DNA of 64,000 nucleotides from Azophilus sp965116165 (GCA_965116165.1 OZ220484.1:2418001-2482000), one strand, 5' to 3'. Positions 8,441 through 17,767 are shown, counted from the first letter of the stretch. Numbers and translations: made by a program. Notes: generated from the letters alone by a model not told the origin.

Positions 8441-8524
8441 TCCTATATTCGCGGCATCCAATTTAATGAAATCAATAGGCTACGAGTGGCTCAGTACCGC
8501 TCTATTGATTTGTTCAGACCTTCC
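8426..8524 (-). mobile_element. Repeat A copy 3 (overlaps the 3' end of the HNH gene)
   Basis: The element reads GGAACCTCTGATTAATCC to TTCAGACCTTCC. Its first 15 bases are translated as the end of the HNH protein and provide its stop codon. Flanking tetramers (CATG, ATAG) are no longer identical. Confidence 0.85.
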
Positions 8525-8991
8525 ATAGATGGATTGGGCTTTTCGGGCCAAGTCGTCCAACACCAAAGTGACTCCGCGAGCGCCGCGGAACTCGAAAGCC
8601 GGGGCAACCCGGAGCAAACAATGAATAGCAAGATCATCCTTGGAGGACTGCGGCGGAACGACCCTTGCCGCGTTCCCCACCCGCCGTGTCGACTACTCAG
8701 TAGCCGCGACACTTTCTCATCCTGATTGTCGCGCACTTCTCACTATGCTCGACGCGCTACAGGTGGGTGCCTTCGGAAGTACGGCCCTGTCGGTGCCACT
8801 GATTTCCAAAACTGACTCAGCGGCAAGAACATGCGGATCAGTCTGGATCGAGCAAGCCAAATCGGCCCAAGGCCCAAACATGCTTAATTCGGTACTGGAT
8901 TATCGTTGTTCCAATGTTGTACTAAAATGTGTTGATTCTGCGCCCCCGATGAGAGTAGAGTGTCTGGTACAACATCAGAACAACAGAGGAT
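8525..8991. other. 467-bp intergenic region without a recognised gene
   Basis: Short open frames exist on both strands (for example 8640-9086 plus), but none has a convincing start, ribosome-binding site or recognisable motif. The last 60 bases are AT-richer and contain AGAGGA just before the GTPase-like gene, so a promoter for that gene probably lies here. Confidence 0.4.
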
Positions 8992-11301
8992 ATGATGGTG
9001 AAACGCACCTATTCGGCGAGCTTGAGCCAATCCCAGGGGCGGTTGGGCTACTCGATCATATTCCGGCATCCCGCGAGGTTGGATGAGACGACGGGGAAGC
9101 CGGGTGCCAGAGTTCGGCGAGGGCTGGGTACCCGCGACAAGGCAGAGGCCGAACGACTCCGGGAAGAGTTGAATCGGCTTCTTGCAGATCCCAAGTACCG
9201 TGATCCGGTGGCCCGGGCCGAGGCTGAAAAACGATTCGATGCTCGCGTTATCGAAATCTACTTCGCCAAGATGAGTCCCGGGGAAATCGACTTCCGTAGC
9301 CTCAGGGAAGAGGCTATTCCGCTCCCACCGCGGGAGCCGAGCGGCTACCGGCATGTGCTTTTGCTTGGCACGACCGGTGCCGGGAAAACAACTCTCGCTC
9401 GTCAGCTCATCGGCACCGATCCGGCGAAGGAACGCTTTCCGTCGACCTCGACCTCGAAGACCACGGTCGCTGATACCGAAATCATTCTAGACGAGGGACC
9501 GTGGCGAGCGGTTGTAACTTTCGCATCAAGTGACGAAGTGCGCGAATATCTGAACGAGTGTATCTCGGCGGCGGTTCGCGCCATCGTCAGGGATGCCGAT
9601 AAGGCGACCGACGCGATTGTGCTGCGGGCTCTGCTGAACCACACGAATCAACGCTTCCGCTTCAGCTATGTCCTCGGGAATGGCCCGAAAACCAAGAGTA
9701 GCTTTGCCGACTTTGATGATGAGGACGAGGATGAGATTGCAGGATCCCTGAACGATGCCGAAATGTTTTCGGACGAGGAGCACGATGCAATCGATCTGTC
9801 CGCTACAAATGAACTACTCGAGTTGTCAGTGAGACGACTGCGAGATTTGGCAGATCGACTCAGGGAGCAACTGCTTACGGAACTAGACGTTAGCGCGGAA
9901 GAGAGAGACGACAAACGCGCACTGGATGAATTGTTGGAGGAAGAGATCGACGCCATGCTGCAGCAAGACGAGATCTTCCACGAAATCACCGATGGATTGA
10001 TGGACGAGATTGAGAAGCGCTTCGATCTGCTTCCTGATGATGCCCTGACGAAAAACCGGCAGGGCTGGCCGCTTGCTTGGAGGGGAAATTGGGCGGTCGA
10101 CAAACGCAGAGAATTCATCAGGTCAGTCTCGCGATTTTCCAGCAATTATGCGCCGTGGTACGGACGACTCTTGACGCCGCTCGTCAACGGAATTCGCGTT
10201 GCTGGCCCTTTCTCCCCGGAGTGGAAGGACGGCGGGCCTCCAAAACTTGTGCTGTTCGACGGAGAGGGCTTGGGGCACACGCCCAAGTCGTCGTCCTCCG
10301 TGTCGACGGGAGTCAGCCGGCTCATTGAGGCGGTGGACGCGGTGGTTCTCGTCGATAATGCCACGCAGCCGATGCAGGCGGCGACGCTTGCGGCCTTACG
10401 AGAACTTGTAGCGACAGGCAATGGCCGCAAGCTCATCTTGGCTTTCACGCACTTCGACGAAGTGAAAGGAGATAATCTTCCGAGAACCAGCGAGAAGGCG
10501 GCACACGTGCTGGCTTCTGTGGAGAACGTTCTCACCAACTTTGGCGAACAGCTTGGTTCCTATGCGGAGCGCATTCTGCGAAAGCGTCTGGGGAAAGCAC
10601 GGTTCTTTCTGGAAAACTTGCAGGAGCCGCTGTCGGAGCGCTGCGGCGCGGGACGGCGCACGATTCGTCAGCTCCTGAAGCTTCTGGTAGCTATCAATCA
10701 GGTCATCGATAGGCCACAGCTTACCAAAGCGTGCCCGGTCTACGACCGCATGAATCTTGCGCTTGCGATTCGTGACGCGGCCAAGGCATTCCAAGAGGAA
10801 TGGCGGCCCCTGCTCGGCCTTGAGTCTAGGCCGGGTTTCGCGAAAGAGCACTGGACAAGAGTTAAGGCTCTGAATCGCCGCCTCGCCGCAATGGGTAAGG
10901 ATGAGTATGACACCTTGCGGCCGGTTGCCGACCTGCGTCAGGTACTGCGGGATCGGATATATGTCTTCATCCAGAACCCGTTGAAATGGGAAGGCACTGA
11001 GCCAACCAGAGAAGAGATACAGACGAAGTATGATGCCTTGGCCGACAACCTGAGTGGGCGTTTGCTTAATCTCTCGTCTCGTCGCGTGTGGCACGAGCGC
11101 GTCAGGGATTGGGAGCGTGCGTATCAAGAGTCGGGAAAAGGATCAACGTTCGTTCGGGCACGCATCATCGGCGACGACATCTACGGACCGGCCGCGCCTG
11201 TCCCGGACATCGTGCCCTCACCGGACCGCAATCGGTTTCTCAAGGAAGTAGTTGGCGAGGTCGAAGGTGCCGCCGACGAAATCGGAGCGAGGGTTCTGTG
11301 A
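8992..11301 (+). CDS. Large GTPase-like protein with integrase-arm-like N-terminus
   Basis: The 769-residue protein has a P-loop LLGTTGAGKTTLARQLIG near residues 125-141, a G3-like LVLFDGEGLG near 423 and a G4-like LAFTHFDEVKGDN near 483. These suggest a large dynamin- or GIMAP-like GTPase rather than a classic AAA ATPase. Residues 230-340 are very acidic and helical (DDEDEDE, LLEEEIDAML), a likely coiled coil. The first 65 residues (GYSIIFRHPARLDETTG, RRGLGTRDKAEAERLREEL) resemble the arm-type DNA-binding domain of tyrosine recombinases, although no recombinase domain follows. AGAGGA precedes the start; ATG 8995 is equally possible. The gene lies between an HNH nuclease and an ATPase-DUF4435 protein, so a role in phage defence is plausible but not shown. 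Confidence 0.65.
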   Translation: MMVKRTYSASLSQSQGRLGYSIIFRHPARLDETTGKPGARVRRGLGTRDKAEAERLREELNRLLADPKYRDPVARAEAEKRFDARVIEIYFAKMSPGEIDFRSLREEAIPLPPREPSGYRHVLLLGTTGAGKTTLARQLIGTDPAKERFPSTSTSKTTVADTEIILDEGPWRAVVTFASSDEVREYLNECISAAVRAIVRDADKATDAIVLRALLNHTNQRFRFSYVLGNGPKTKSSFADFDDEDEDEIAGSLNDAEMFSDEEHDAIDLSATNELLELSVRRLRDLADRLREQLLTELDVSAEERDDKRALDELLEEEIDAMLQQDEIFHEITDGLMDEIEKRFDLLPDDALTKNRQGWPLAWRGNWAVDKRREFIRSVSRFSSNYAPWYGRLLTPLVNGIRVAGPFSPEWKDGGPPKLVLFDGEGLGHTPKSSSSVSTGVSRLIEAVDAVVLVDNATQPMQAATLAALRELVATGNGRKLILAFTHFDEVKGDNLPRTSEKAAHVLASVENVLTNFGEQLGSYAERILRKRLGKARFFLENLQEPLSERCGAGRRTIRQLLKLLVAINQVIDRPQLTKACPVYDRMNLALAIRDAAKAFQEEWRPLLGLESRPGFAKEHWTRVKALNRRLAAMGKDEYDTLRPVADLRQVLRDRIYVFIQNPLKWEGTEPTREEIQTKYDALADNLSGRLLNLSSRRVWHERVRDWERAYQESGKGSTFVRARIIGDDIYGPAAPVPDIVPSPDRNRFLKEVVGEVEGAADEIGARVL

Positions 11302-11379
11302 CCTGCCATTCTTCCCACCCCGGATCGTACTTCCAGCCCCAATGATCGGCAGTGGGCAATAAAAACAAAGGAAAGAGTG

Positions 11380-12990
11380 ATGTCCTTTAGTCTCCAATTC
11401 CCGGCGCAGAACACTGAAGAAAAGCATATCCCGCTAGAAGCCGGGGAGATATTGTTCGTTCTCGGTGCAAATGGAACTGGCAAATCGAGCCTTATGTTTC
11501 ACATTGCTCAGCAGAATAGGGGCGCAACAAGAAGAATCTCAGCTCACCGTCAGACGTGGATGAATTCGGACGCATTGGACATGACCCCTTCCACAAAGAT
11601 GGAAACAGAGCAGAGCATCCGACAGGGGGATCGTCAACAACAGTCCCGTTATAGAGATTTATTCGCAGCGCAGCGTGCCAGCATGACGATCTACGAACTT
11701 ATTAATGCGGAAAATATCCGTGCAAGGCGGATCACGGCATTAGTTGAGGGTGATGATTTAAATGCTGCTAAACGTGCTGCGAAAAAAGAATCACCGATAA
11801 CAGTTATCAATGAACTGATTCGATATTCCAACATACCGATTACGATCAGCATTCACGAGAACGAGCGCATAATGGCAAGCAAGGGAGGTGGGTCTGCGTA
11901 CAGCGCGGCAGAGCTATCGGATGGCGAGCGAAACGCCTTGCTTATTGCAGGCAGTGTCTTGACTGCCCCGTCCGGCACGCTTTTGATTATCGATGAACCA
12001 GAAAGACACTTGCATCGTTCCATAATTTCACCGCTGCTTAAACAATTGTTTGAGAAACGACCAGACTGCGGGTTTGTTGTATCGACCCACGATCATGATC
12101 TGCCTTTGGAGATACATGGTGCGAGGGCTCTCCTTCTCCGGTCTTGCAGCTTCAATGGTCCAAAGGTGCATGCTTGGGACGCAGATGAGCTTCCAGCGGA
12201 TGCCCCAATTGATGAATCGCTCAAGCGGGATTTGCTTGGTGCGAGAAGAAAAATCCTATTTGTGGAAGGCACCGAAAGCAGCTTGGACAAGCCTCTCTAT
12301 AGTCTTGTTTTTCCGATGGTGTCCATAATTCCAAAGGGTAGCTGTCATGACGTCGAGCGTGCTGTTGTGGGCGGGCATGCAGGGGAAGCCTTCCATTGGC
12401 TTCGCGCGTTCGGGATTATTGATGGAGACGGATGCGGAGCGAGGGAAATTCATAGCAAACGCGAGCGAGGGATCTACGCACTGCCTTTTTACTCGGTTGA
12501 AGCAATTTACTTTCATCCGAAAATCATCGGATGGATTGCTGAACGACAGGCCGAGGTGTCTGGACAAGACGCGCCAAATCTAACCAAGATGGCCTTGAAA
12601 AAAGGCATTGACGAAATCAGCGGTCATACTAAGCGTTTGAGTCGAAAAGTCGTCAAGAAGTCGATTCGGAATCGGATCATTGAGCAACTTCCAAACGATG
12701 ATGATCTTCTCAAGGGTCAGCCAATAGAGCTCGGGAATGCTGCGAAAGAAACTCTTGTGAAGAGAGTTCGAGAACTTGATATGGCCGTTGAGCGCGGCGA
12801 CTGGGAGGAAATTCTGACGATGTGCCCAGTGAAAGAGTCAGGAGCGCTAAATGCTATTTCGAAAACTCTGGGATTCCGAGACGTCAAGGCTTACGAAAAC
12901 GCAGTGCGCTATCTTCTGGCAGAAGACAATGAGTCACTCGCGTTTGTAAGGGGCTTATTCCACGACTTATTCGACAAACTGCAAGATTGA
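11380..12990 (+). CDS. ABC-type ATPase fused to DUF4435 (TOPRIM-like): merged PARIS-like defence protein
   Basis: The 536-residue protein has two parts. Residues 1-280 are an ABC-type ATPase with Walker A GANGTGKS (29-36), the LSDGE signature (179-183), Walker B LLIIDEPE (201-208) and the H-loop His237. Residues 285-530 match DUF4435: ILFVEGTES (292-300) supplies the TOPRIM glutamate and IIDGDG (346-351) the DxD. In PARIS systems an ATPase (AriA) holds a DUF4435 TOPRIM nuclease (AriB) that is released by phage anti-restriction proteins; merged forms are known. OLD-type ATPase-nucleases are the main alternative. The start is ATG 11380, with AGGAAAG upstream and a GTG three bases earlier. Codon use looks less GC-rich than in the neighbouring housekeeping genes, consistent with transfer. 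Confidence 0.75.
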   Translation: MSFSLQFPAQNTEEKHIPLEAGEILFVLGANGTGKSSLMFHIAQQNRGATRRISAHRQTWMNSDALDMTPSTKMETEQSIRQGDRQQQSRYRDLFAAQRASMTIYELINAENIRARRITALVEGDDLNAAKRAAKKESPITVINELIRYSNIPITISIHENERIMASKGGGSAYSAAELSDGERNALLIAGSVLTAPSGTLLIIDEPERHLHRSIISPLLKQLFEKRPDCGFVVSTHDHDLPLEIHGARALLLRSCSFNGPKVHAWDADELPADAPIDESLKRDLLGARRKILFVEGTESSLDKPLYSLVFPMVSIIPKGSCHDVERAVVGGHAGEAFHWLRAFGIIDGDGCGAREIHSKRERGIYALPFYSVEAIYFHPKIIGWIAERQAEVSGQDAPNLTKMALKKGIDEISGHTKRLSRKVVKKSIRNRIIEQLPNDDDLLKGQPIELGNAAKETLVKRVRELDMAVERGDWEEILTMCPVKESGALNAISKTLGFRDVKAYENAVRYLLAEDNESLAFVRGLFHDLFDKLQD

Positions 12991-13070
12991 AAGTCTTCGA
13001 ACCACAGTCTTCGCGGTCAGCTTGCTCTAACTCGTCCAGGGTATTTGAGTAAAACCGTATCCTCCCTGTT

Positions 13071-13547
13071 CTAGGCAAATGTCTGTCGCCATTGTGCTGA
13101 TATGGCCTCTCTCGCCCTAGCGGCGTTGTCATCACTGGATGGTTCGACCGATACAGAACTCAATATGTCGTCTACATCCCCGTAGAAACTGTGTTGATTC
13201 CAGAAGCTATCGGAATTGGCATGTATTAGTGAATGCGCTAAAAAATTCGAATCGTTCTGAAGCCGCAACCACCAGTAGCCTGTCGCACTTCCCTCAATTC
13301 CGTGCGGGATGTGCTGATCGATGTTGCCGTACTCCAAGTCGCCGGAATTGAAAGTCAATACACGCGTCTTGCAAGACGGTATCACCACCTCTATCGGCTC
13401 CATCCGGTCACCATTGTCGCAGTATGCGTGGACTGTAACACTAGGTTTGGAACCAAAGGTGGTTGCCTCGTCGGAGTTAGGCCATGCGATTTTGACCACG
13501 CTCTCTTTTTCTGGGTCGGCGGCTGATACGAAATAGGACACGATCAT
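13071..13547 (-). CDS. Hypothetical beta-rich protein
   Basis: A 158-residue reading frame without a secretion signal. Its segments (MIVSYFVSAADPEKESVVKI, VTVHAYCDNGDRMEPIEVVI, TFNSGDLEYGN, YWWLRLQNDSNFLAHSL) resemble beta-sandwich repeat modules of large secreted proteins, in which a phrase like the last one closes the module. It may therefore be a detached module or a fragment. The start at 13547 (ATG) has no strong ribosome-binding site; GTG 13562 is an alternative. It is convergent with the ATPase-DUF4435 gene. No function can be assigned. Confidence 0.5.
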   Translation of the reverse strand: MIVSYFVSAADPEKESVVKIAWPNSDEATTFGSKPSVTVHAYCDNGDRMEPIEVVIPSCKTRVLTFNSGDLEYGNIDQHIPHGIEGSATGYWWLRLQNDSNFLAHSLIHANSDSFWNQHSFYGDVDDILSSVSVEPSSDDNAARAREAISAQWRQTFA

Positions 13548-13612
13548 TTCGTCACCACGCACCGCAAATCCAGTATTGAACGCGATAGCATCAGCCGATA
13601 ACGTTTACTCAT

Positions 13613-13792
13613 TTACCCAAACCCCTTCGTGCTCGTAACGATTTGCACGGCAAGCAGCAACGTCAACAGCAACGTGAGAACAAAGCCGGCCCAAATGCCG
13701 ACGAACCGCCATCCCGGACGACGGGCGGGCTTGGATGGTTTTTCCCGTTTCGATTCCCGTCCCGCAATTGATTCGCTACGATTGGATCTCAT
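13613..13792 (-). CDS. Small single-membrane-span protein (59 residues)
   Basis: A short frame of 59 residues with a cationic, Lys/Arg-rich N-terminal half (RESKREKPSKPARR) followed by one hydrophobic helix (FVGIWAGFVLTLLLTLLLAV), then a short polar tail. This arrangement suits a small inner-membrane protein with the N-terminus inside. The ribosome-binding site is weak. It lies between the nitroreductase gene and the hypothetical gene, both on the same strand. No family was recognised. Confidence 0.45.
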   Translation of the reverse strand: MRSNRSESIAGRESKREKPSKPARRPGWRFVGIWAGFVLTLLLTLLLAVQIVTSTKGFG

Positions 13793-13834
13793 TTTTGGGT
13801 GCGCCAGCCGTGCATGGGTAGCATCTGTGGGGGC

Positions 13835-14464
13835 CTACCAGGCGTTCCAATGCGTAATATTCGCCACCGGTGGCCGCTTGGCGGGTTTGAAGTCCGTGCC
13901 CTTTGTATAGGCCACGGGCAATAGGGCGACCTGCATGACATCCTCGGGAATGCCGAGCAGCTCGGCGGCGGCCTGTTCTTGGAACAGGTGCAGCGTGGTC
14001 AGTGTGGAGCCCAGCCCCCGGGCGCGCAAGGCGAGTTGAAAGCTCCATACAGCGGGAAAGATGGAGCCGAACAATCCCCCCAGCATGACGGTGGGCGTCT
14101 CGGCCGGTGGGCGGCCCGCCACGCAGGGAATGACGTGCACCGGCACTTCCTGCAGGTGCTCCATCAGATACATCGCCGAATCGAACACCCGCTGCGTCTG
14201 CGCATCCCGCGCCTGCTCCATGGCACCGCCCAGATAACCCTCCGCGCCTTTTCGGTAGAGGTCGGCCAGGGCACTGCGCTTGTCCGCCTCGTCCACAATC
14301 ACCCAGCGCCAGGATTGCGAGTTGGAACCGGTGGGCGCCTGCACGGCGAGTTCCAGGCATTCTTCAATGATCGATCTGGGAACGGGCTTTTCCAAGTCGA
14401 GTCGCTTGCGCACGGCGCGGGTGGTGGCAAGCAGGGCATCGGTCATGGCGATGTCGAATTGCAT
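13835..14464 (-). CDS. Nitroreductase-family flavoprotein
   Basis: The 209-residue protein fits FMN-dependent nitroreductases that use NAD(P)H. The N-terminal TTRAVRKRLD matches the FMN phosphate-binding R-S-x-R-x(n) pattern. APTGSNSQSWRWVIV is the conserved flavin-binding loop, and the late GLGSTLTTLH and LLPVAYTKGTDF segments are typical. GGAG lies eight bases before the ATG. It is followed on the same strand by the small membrane protein; the two may be cotranscribed. The physiological substrate cannot be told from sequence. Confidence 0.85.
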   Translation of the reverse strand: MQFDIAMTDALLATTRAVRKRLDLEKPVPRSIIEECLELAVQAPTGSNSQSWRWVIVDEADKRSALADLYRKGAEGYLGGAMEQARDAQTQRVFDSAMYLMEHLQEVPVHVIPCVAGRPPAETPTVMLGGLFGSIFPAVWSFQLALRARGLGSTLTTLHLFQEQAAAELLGIPEDVMQVALLPVAYTKGTDFKPAKRPPVANITHWNAW

Positions 14465-14651
14465 CGGGTGTACTCCGTTGAAAATAGCAGGAGATATTAT
14501 GGGGCGCGGCGGCTGCCCTCGGCAACGGGGATCGAAGTTGCGTCGACTACTCCCGCCAACGATGTGCGATCATTGCGATGCCGCCATGCTCGCCAATACC
14601 TGAACGAAGCGGGTGGCGAATAGGCGCGCTGTTCGATTCGAGAATACGACG

Positions 14652-15584
14652 TCACAGGCCCCAGCACTCCAAGTCGTCGGCGAAGATGATCGGGCCTGCG
14701 AATGCCTTCTCAATCGCCTCGATGCTCTGCGATTCCTGTCCCCGGGTGCGGTTGGTGCGGCGTCCCAGTATGAGCATGCGCGCCCGGGCCCGGGCCGCCA
14801 CCTCGCCGAGTTTGCTGGGCACGGCGAAATGTTCCCGGGCCGCGTGCCGGGCCGTCTCCGGAATGGCGTGCGAGACAATCAGGGCGTCCGTGCCCTCGGC
14901 AAAGCCGGCGATGAGGTCTTTCCGGTTGGAAAAGTCGCCGGCGAAGACAATGGACCTCTCCGCGATCTCGACCCGCCAGGCCAGGCTGGGAACACCGCCG
15001 TGATGCACCGGAATCGCCGCCAGTCGCAGGTGATCCGAGCCGAATCCGGCCCAGCGCTTTCGTCCCTTGGCGGGCACGTTCCACACGCGCAGCCGGTAGC
15101 CGGAGGTGGGTTTGCGCGCCAAGGTGTCGGCCAGGTGGGGAAAGGCGCCGTTCGGGCCAATCATCCGGTTGACGAAGGTCTTGGTGTCGGGAAATGCTCC
15201 TTCCCCCTCCGGCCCGAGCACTGTCAGCGGCCGGCTCCTTTGCAGGTATTGCGATCCGTGGATGAACGAGGGGAAGTCCGCGCTTTGGTCGGCATGCAGG
15301 TGGGTTAGGACGATGGCGTCGAGGTCTTCGAAGCGGGCGCCGATTTTGTCGAAGCCCACCGATGCGCCCGGTGACGTATCGACCAGCAGTCGGGCGCGAT
15401 TGTCTAACCAAACCACATAGCTGGCGGCGGCCCGGGTGTCGTCGAGCTCCGGCCCGCCGGCGCCGAGTATCTGTATCCAGACGCCCTCTTCTCCGCAGGG
15501 CGGCGCATCCGCTGCCCATGCGCCGCCCGACCCTAAAACGACGCCGATAGCCGCCGCGACCCACCCTTTGATCCGTATCGCCAA
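14652..15584 (-). CDS. Exported metallo-beta-lactamase-fold hydrolase
   Basis: The 310-residue protein begins with a signal peptide (IKGWVAAAIGVVLGSGGAWA) and has an MBL fold. The metal motif reads THLHADQSADFPSF, so the usual second His of HxHxDH is Gln. Further ligands are HHGG, AGDFS and the late SHAI. The start TTG 15584 is chosen because GAGAGG lies seven bases upstream, overlapping the nadE stop, and because it places the signal peptide at the N-terminus; an upstream frame to 15656 adds an Arg-rich stretch. It follows nadE by 11 bases and is probably cotranscribed. RNase Z-like or lactonase-like activity are both possible. Confidence 0.8.
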   Translation of the reverse strand: MAIRIKGWVAAAIGVVLGSGGAWAADAPPCGEEGVWIQILGAGGPELDDTRAAASYVVWLDNRARLLVDTSPGASVGFDKIGARFEDLDAIVLTHLHADQSADFPSFIHGSQYLQRSRPLTVLGPEGEGAFPDTKTFVNRMIGPNGAFPHLADTLARKPTSGYRLRVWNVPAKGRKRWAGFGSDHLRLAAIPVHHGGVPSLAWRVEIAERSIVFAGDFSNRKDLIAGFAEGTDALIVSHAIPETARHAAREHFAVPSKLGEVAARARARMLILGRRTNRTRGQESQSIEAIEKAFAGPIIFADDLECWGL

Positions 15585-15595
15585 TCGCTTGCCTC

Positions 15596-17547
15596 TCAAT
15601 ACTCGTCGATCTCGGCGGCTAGGGTTGCGGCGGAGGCCTCGTCCGGCATCCGCCAATCGCCGCGCGGGGAAAGGCTAACGGTGCCGACCTTCGGGCCGGG
15701 CGGTAGCGTCGTGCGCTTGAACTGGTGGTTGAAAAAGCGCTCGAAAAAGACTTTCAGCCATTGCTTGACTGTTGCGGGGTCATATCTTCCGGCGAACGCG
15801 AGGCGTGCCAGTTCGTAGATCTTCCTTGCTCGAACCCGTTGCGCACATAGTGATAGAGGAAGAAATCGTGCAGTTCGTAGGGGCCGATGATGGCTTCCGT
15901 TTCCTGGCTGATTCGGCCGTTTAGCGGCGCGATCAGCTCGGGCGAGATGGGTGTATCCAGCACACGCCGCAGCACGGCGGCGAACTCGGCGCCCGCCCGG
16001 TGGCGCGCATACCAGCGCACGAGGTAGGAAACCAGGGTCTTCGGTACGCCGGCGTTGACGTTGTAGCCCGCCATGTGGTCGGCGTTGAAGGTGCACCAGC
16101 CCAGTGCCAGTTCCGATAGATCCCCCGTACCCACAACGATGCCGTCCACGCGATTGGCGTAGTCGAACAGCAATTGTGTGCGTTCGCGGGCCTGGGCGTT
16201 CTCGAAAACCACATCATCCTCGGCGGTATGCTCCAAGTCCTTGAGATGCTGGGCAACGGCGGCGCCGATGGGAATCTCACGCAGGTCGATATGGGCCGCC
16301 GCGGCTAGCCGTCGCACGGACGACCGCGTATGCTCGGTTGTTCCGGGGCCGGGCATGGACAGCGCGTGCAGGTTCGCCGAGGGGAGTTCGCGTTTGTGGA
16401 GGCAATCCAGGCCCACGAGGAAGGCGAGGGTCGAGTCGAGCCCGCCGGACAGACCGATGACCAACTGCTCCACCCTTGCGGCCAGCATGCGCCGGCTTAG
16501 GCCCGCCGCCTGGATGCTTAAAATTTCCCGCGCCCGCGCATCGATTTCCGCCTCGTCCCCAGGCACGAAAGGGTGGGCGCTATAGGTGCGTTCGAGTTGC
16601 GCCAGCGCCGGCGCCGACGATGCCGTCCGCACCCGATGATGACGCCCGGGGCGCGCCGCATTTGCGAACGTGCCGTTGCGCAGCCGGTCGCGGCGCAGCC
16701 GGTCGATGTCGAATTCGGCTGTCAGCACCCTGGCCTTTAGGCTGAACCGCTCGCTTTCACCAAGCAGGCGCCCATTCTCCGCCGCCACAAGATGTCCGCC
16801 GAAGACCAGGTCTTTGCTCGACTCGGTTAGTCCCGCGCCCGCGTACAGGTAGCCGCACAGCCATTGCCCGCTCGCCATGCGCACCAGATCGCGCCGGTAG
16901 TCGGCTTTGGCGACCAGTTCATTGCTCGCGGATGGATTGACGATCAGTTCCGCACCGGCGAGGCAGTGGGCGGCACCGGGGGGTTGTGGTGCCCAGAGAT
17001 CCTCGCAGAGCTCAATGGCAAAATGGCTCGACCCGATTGCGAACAGTTGGTTGGGGCAGACACGAAAACGGCCCAGTGCCGAATCGACCTCAGCGTCCAG
17101 GCCGGCACCGGAGGCGAACCAGCGACGTTCGTAAAATTCGCCGTGATTCGGCAGCGTCGTCTTCGGCACCATGCCGACGATGGCGCCATTCGCGACCACC
17201 GCGGCACAGTTGAACAGCCGACCGTCCGGGCTTGCCCAGGGTGTGCCGACAACGGCTGCGACGCTTGCCTTGGCCCCGGCGATGCGGGTTAGCGCCGTTT
17301 GGGTGTCCGCGAGCAACTTGCCGGTCGGCAGCAAGTCTTCGCAACTGTAGCCGGTCAGACAGAGTTCGGGGAAAACCGCGACGGCCACGCCCCGTGGGGC
17401 AAGTGCCTCGAGATGGGCGATGATTGCCCCGGCGTTGGCCAGCGGCTCCGCCAAATGCACTTCCGGCGCCACCGCCGCCACACGCAAAAACCCCAGGTCG
17501 GCGAAGTTCACGGGCAATTTGATTGCAACGGTTTCAACATACCCCAT
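15596..17547 (-). CDS. nadE: Glutamine-dependent NAD+ synthetase, with an apparent frameshift
   Basis: NadE amidates nicotinic acid adenine dinucleotide with ammonia from glutamine. The N-terminal nitrilase domain shows the catalytic triad in FPELCLTGYS (Glu), PKTTLPNHGEFYE (Lys) and IELCEDLW (Cys). The synthetase domain has the P-loop VIGLSGGLDSTLAFLV and GTGDLSELALGWCTFNADHM. The reading frame breaks near 15826-15832: upstream the frame ends HYVRNGFEQ, and the conserved tail (ARKIYELARLAF, FFNHQFKRTTLPPGPKVG, SLSPRGDWRMP) continues in another frame to a stop at 15596. One missing base between GAG and CA explains it. The start ATG 17547 matches where homology begins. Because the gene is normally essential, a sequencing or assembly indel is as likely as real decay. 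Confidence 0.85.
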
Positions 17548-17600
17548 TTTAATGCCGTCCAAAGCCCGGTGTCCTGTCGCATTGCGGCAATACCGTCGGC

Positions 17601-17689
17601 GGTGGTGTATCCGTTTGAATTTCGGATTCCGCCGAGCCGAGGCCTGTGTACTGCATCGGTTCGCGCAAAGGTCAAACGGATACACCACC
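17601..17689. repeat. Repeat E: perfect 18-bp inverted repeat, 89 bp overall
   Basis: GGTGGTGTATCCGTTTGA (17601-17618) is repeated in inverted orientation at 17672-17689. A fragment with similar CCGATACACCGCCATT lies near 48331, suggesting a dispersed family. It sits between divergent nadE and the acyl-CoA dehydrogenase gene and could be a small mobile hairpin or, less likely, a regulatory site. Confidence 0.7.
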
Positions 17690-17767
17690 GAATGGCTGCC
17701 GGACTCGCCTTTGTCCCCCAAAGTGTGGAGAATGGCCCGCTGACATTTTTGAGTCGATGAGGCAACG

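Noticed and set aside
8640..9086. A 148-codon frame upstream of the GTPase-like gene
   Set aside because: It overlaps the GTPase-like start, has no ribosome-binding site and no recognisable motif.
14613..15308. A 231-codon plus-strand frame within the MBL-fold gene
   Set aside because: The minus strand has a signal peptide and MBL motifs; the plus frame is a composition artefact.
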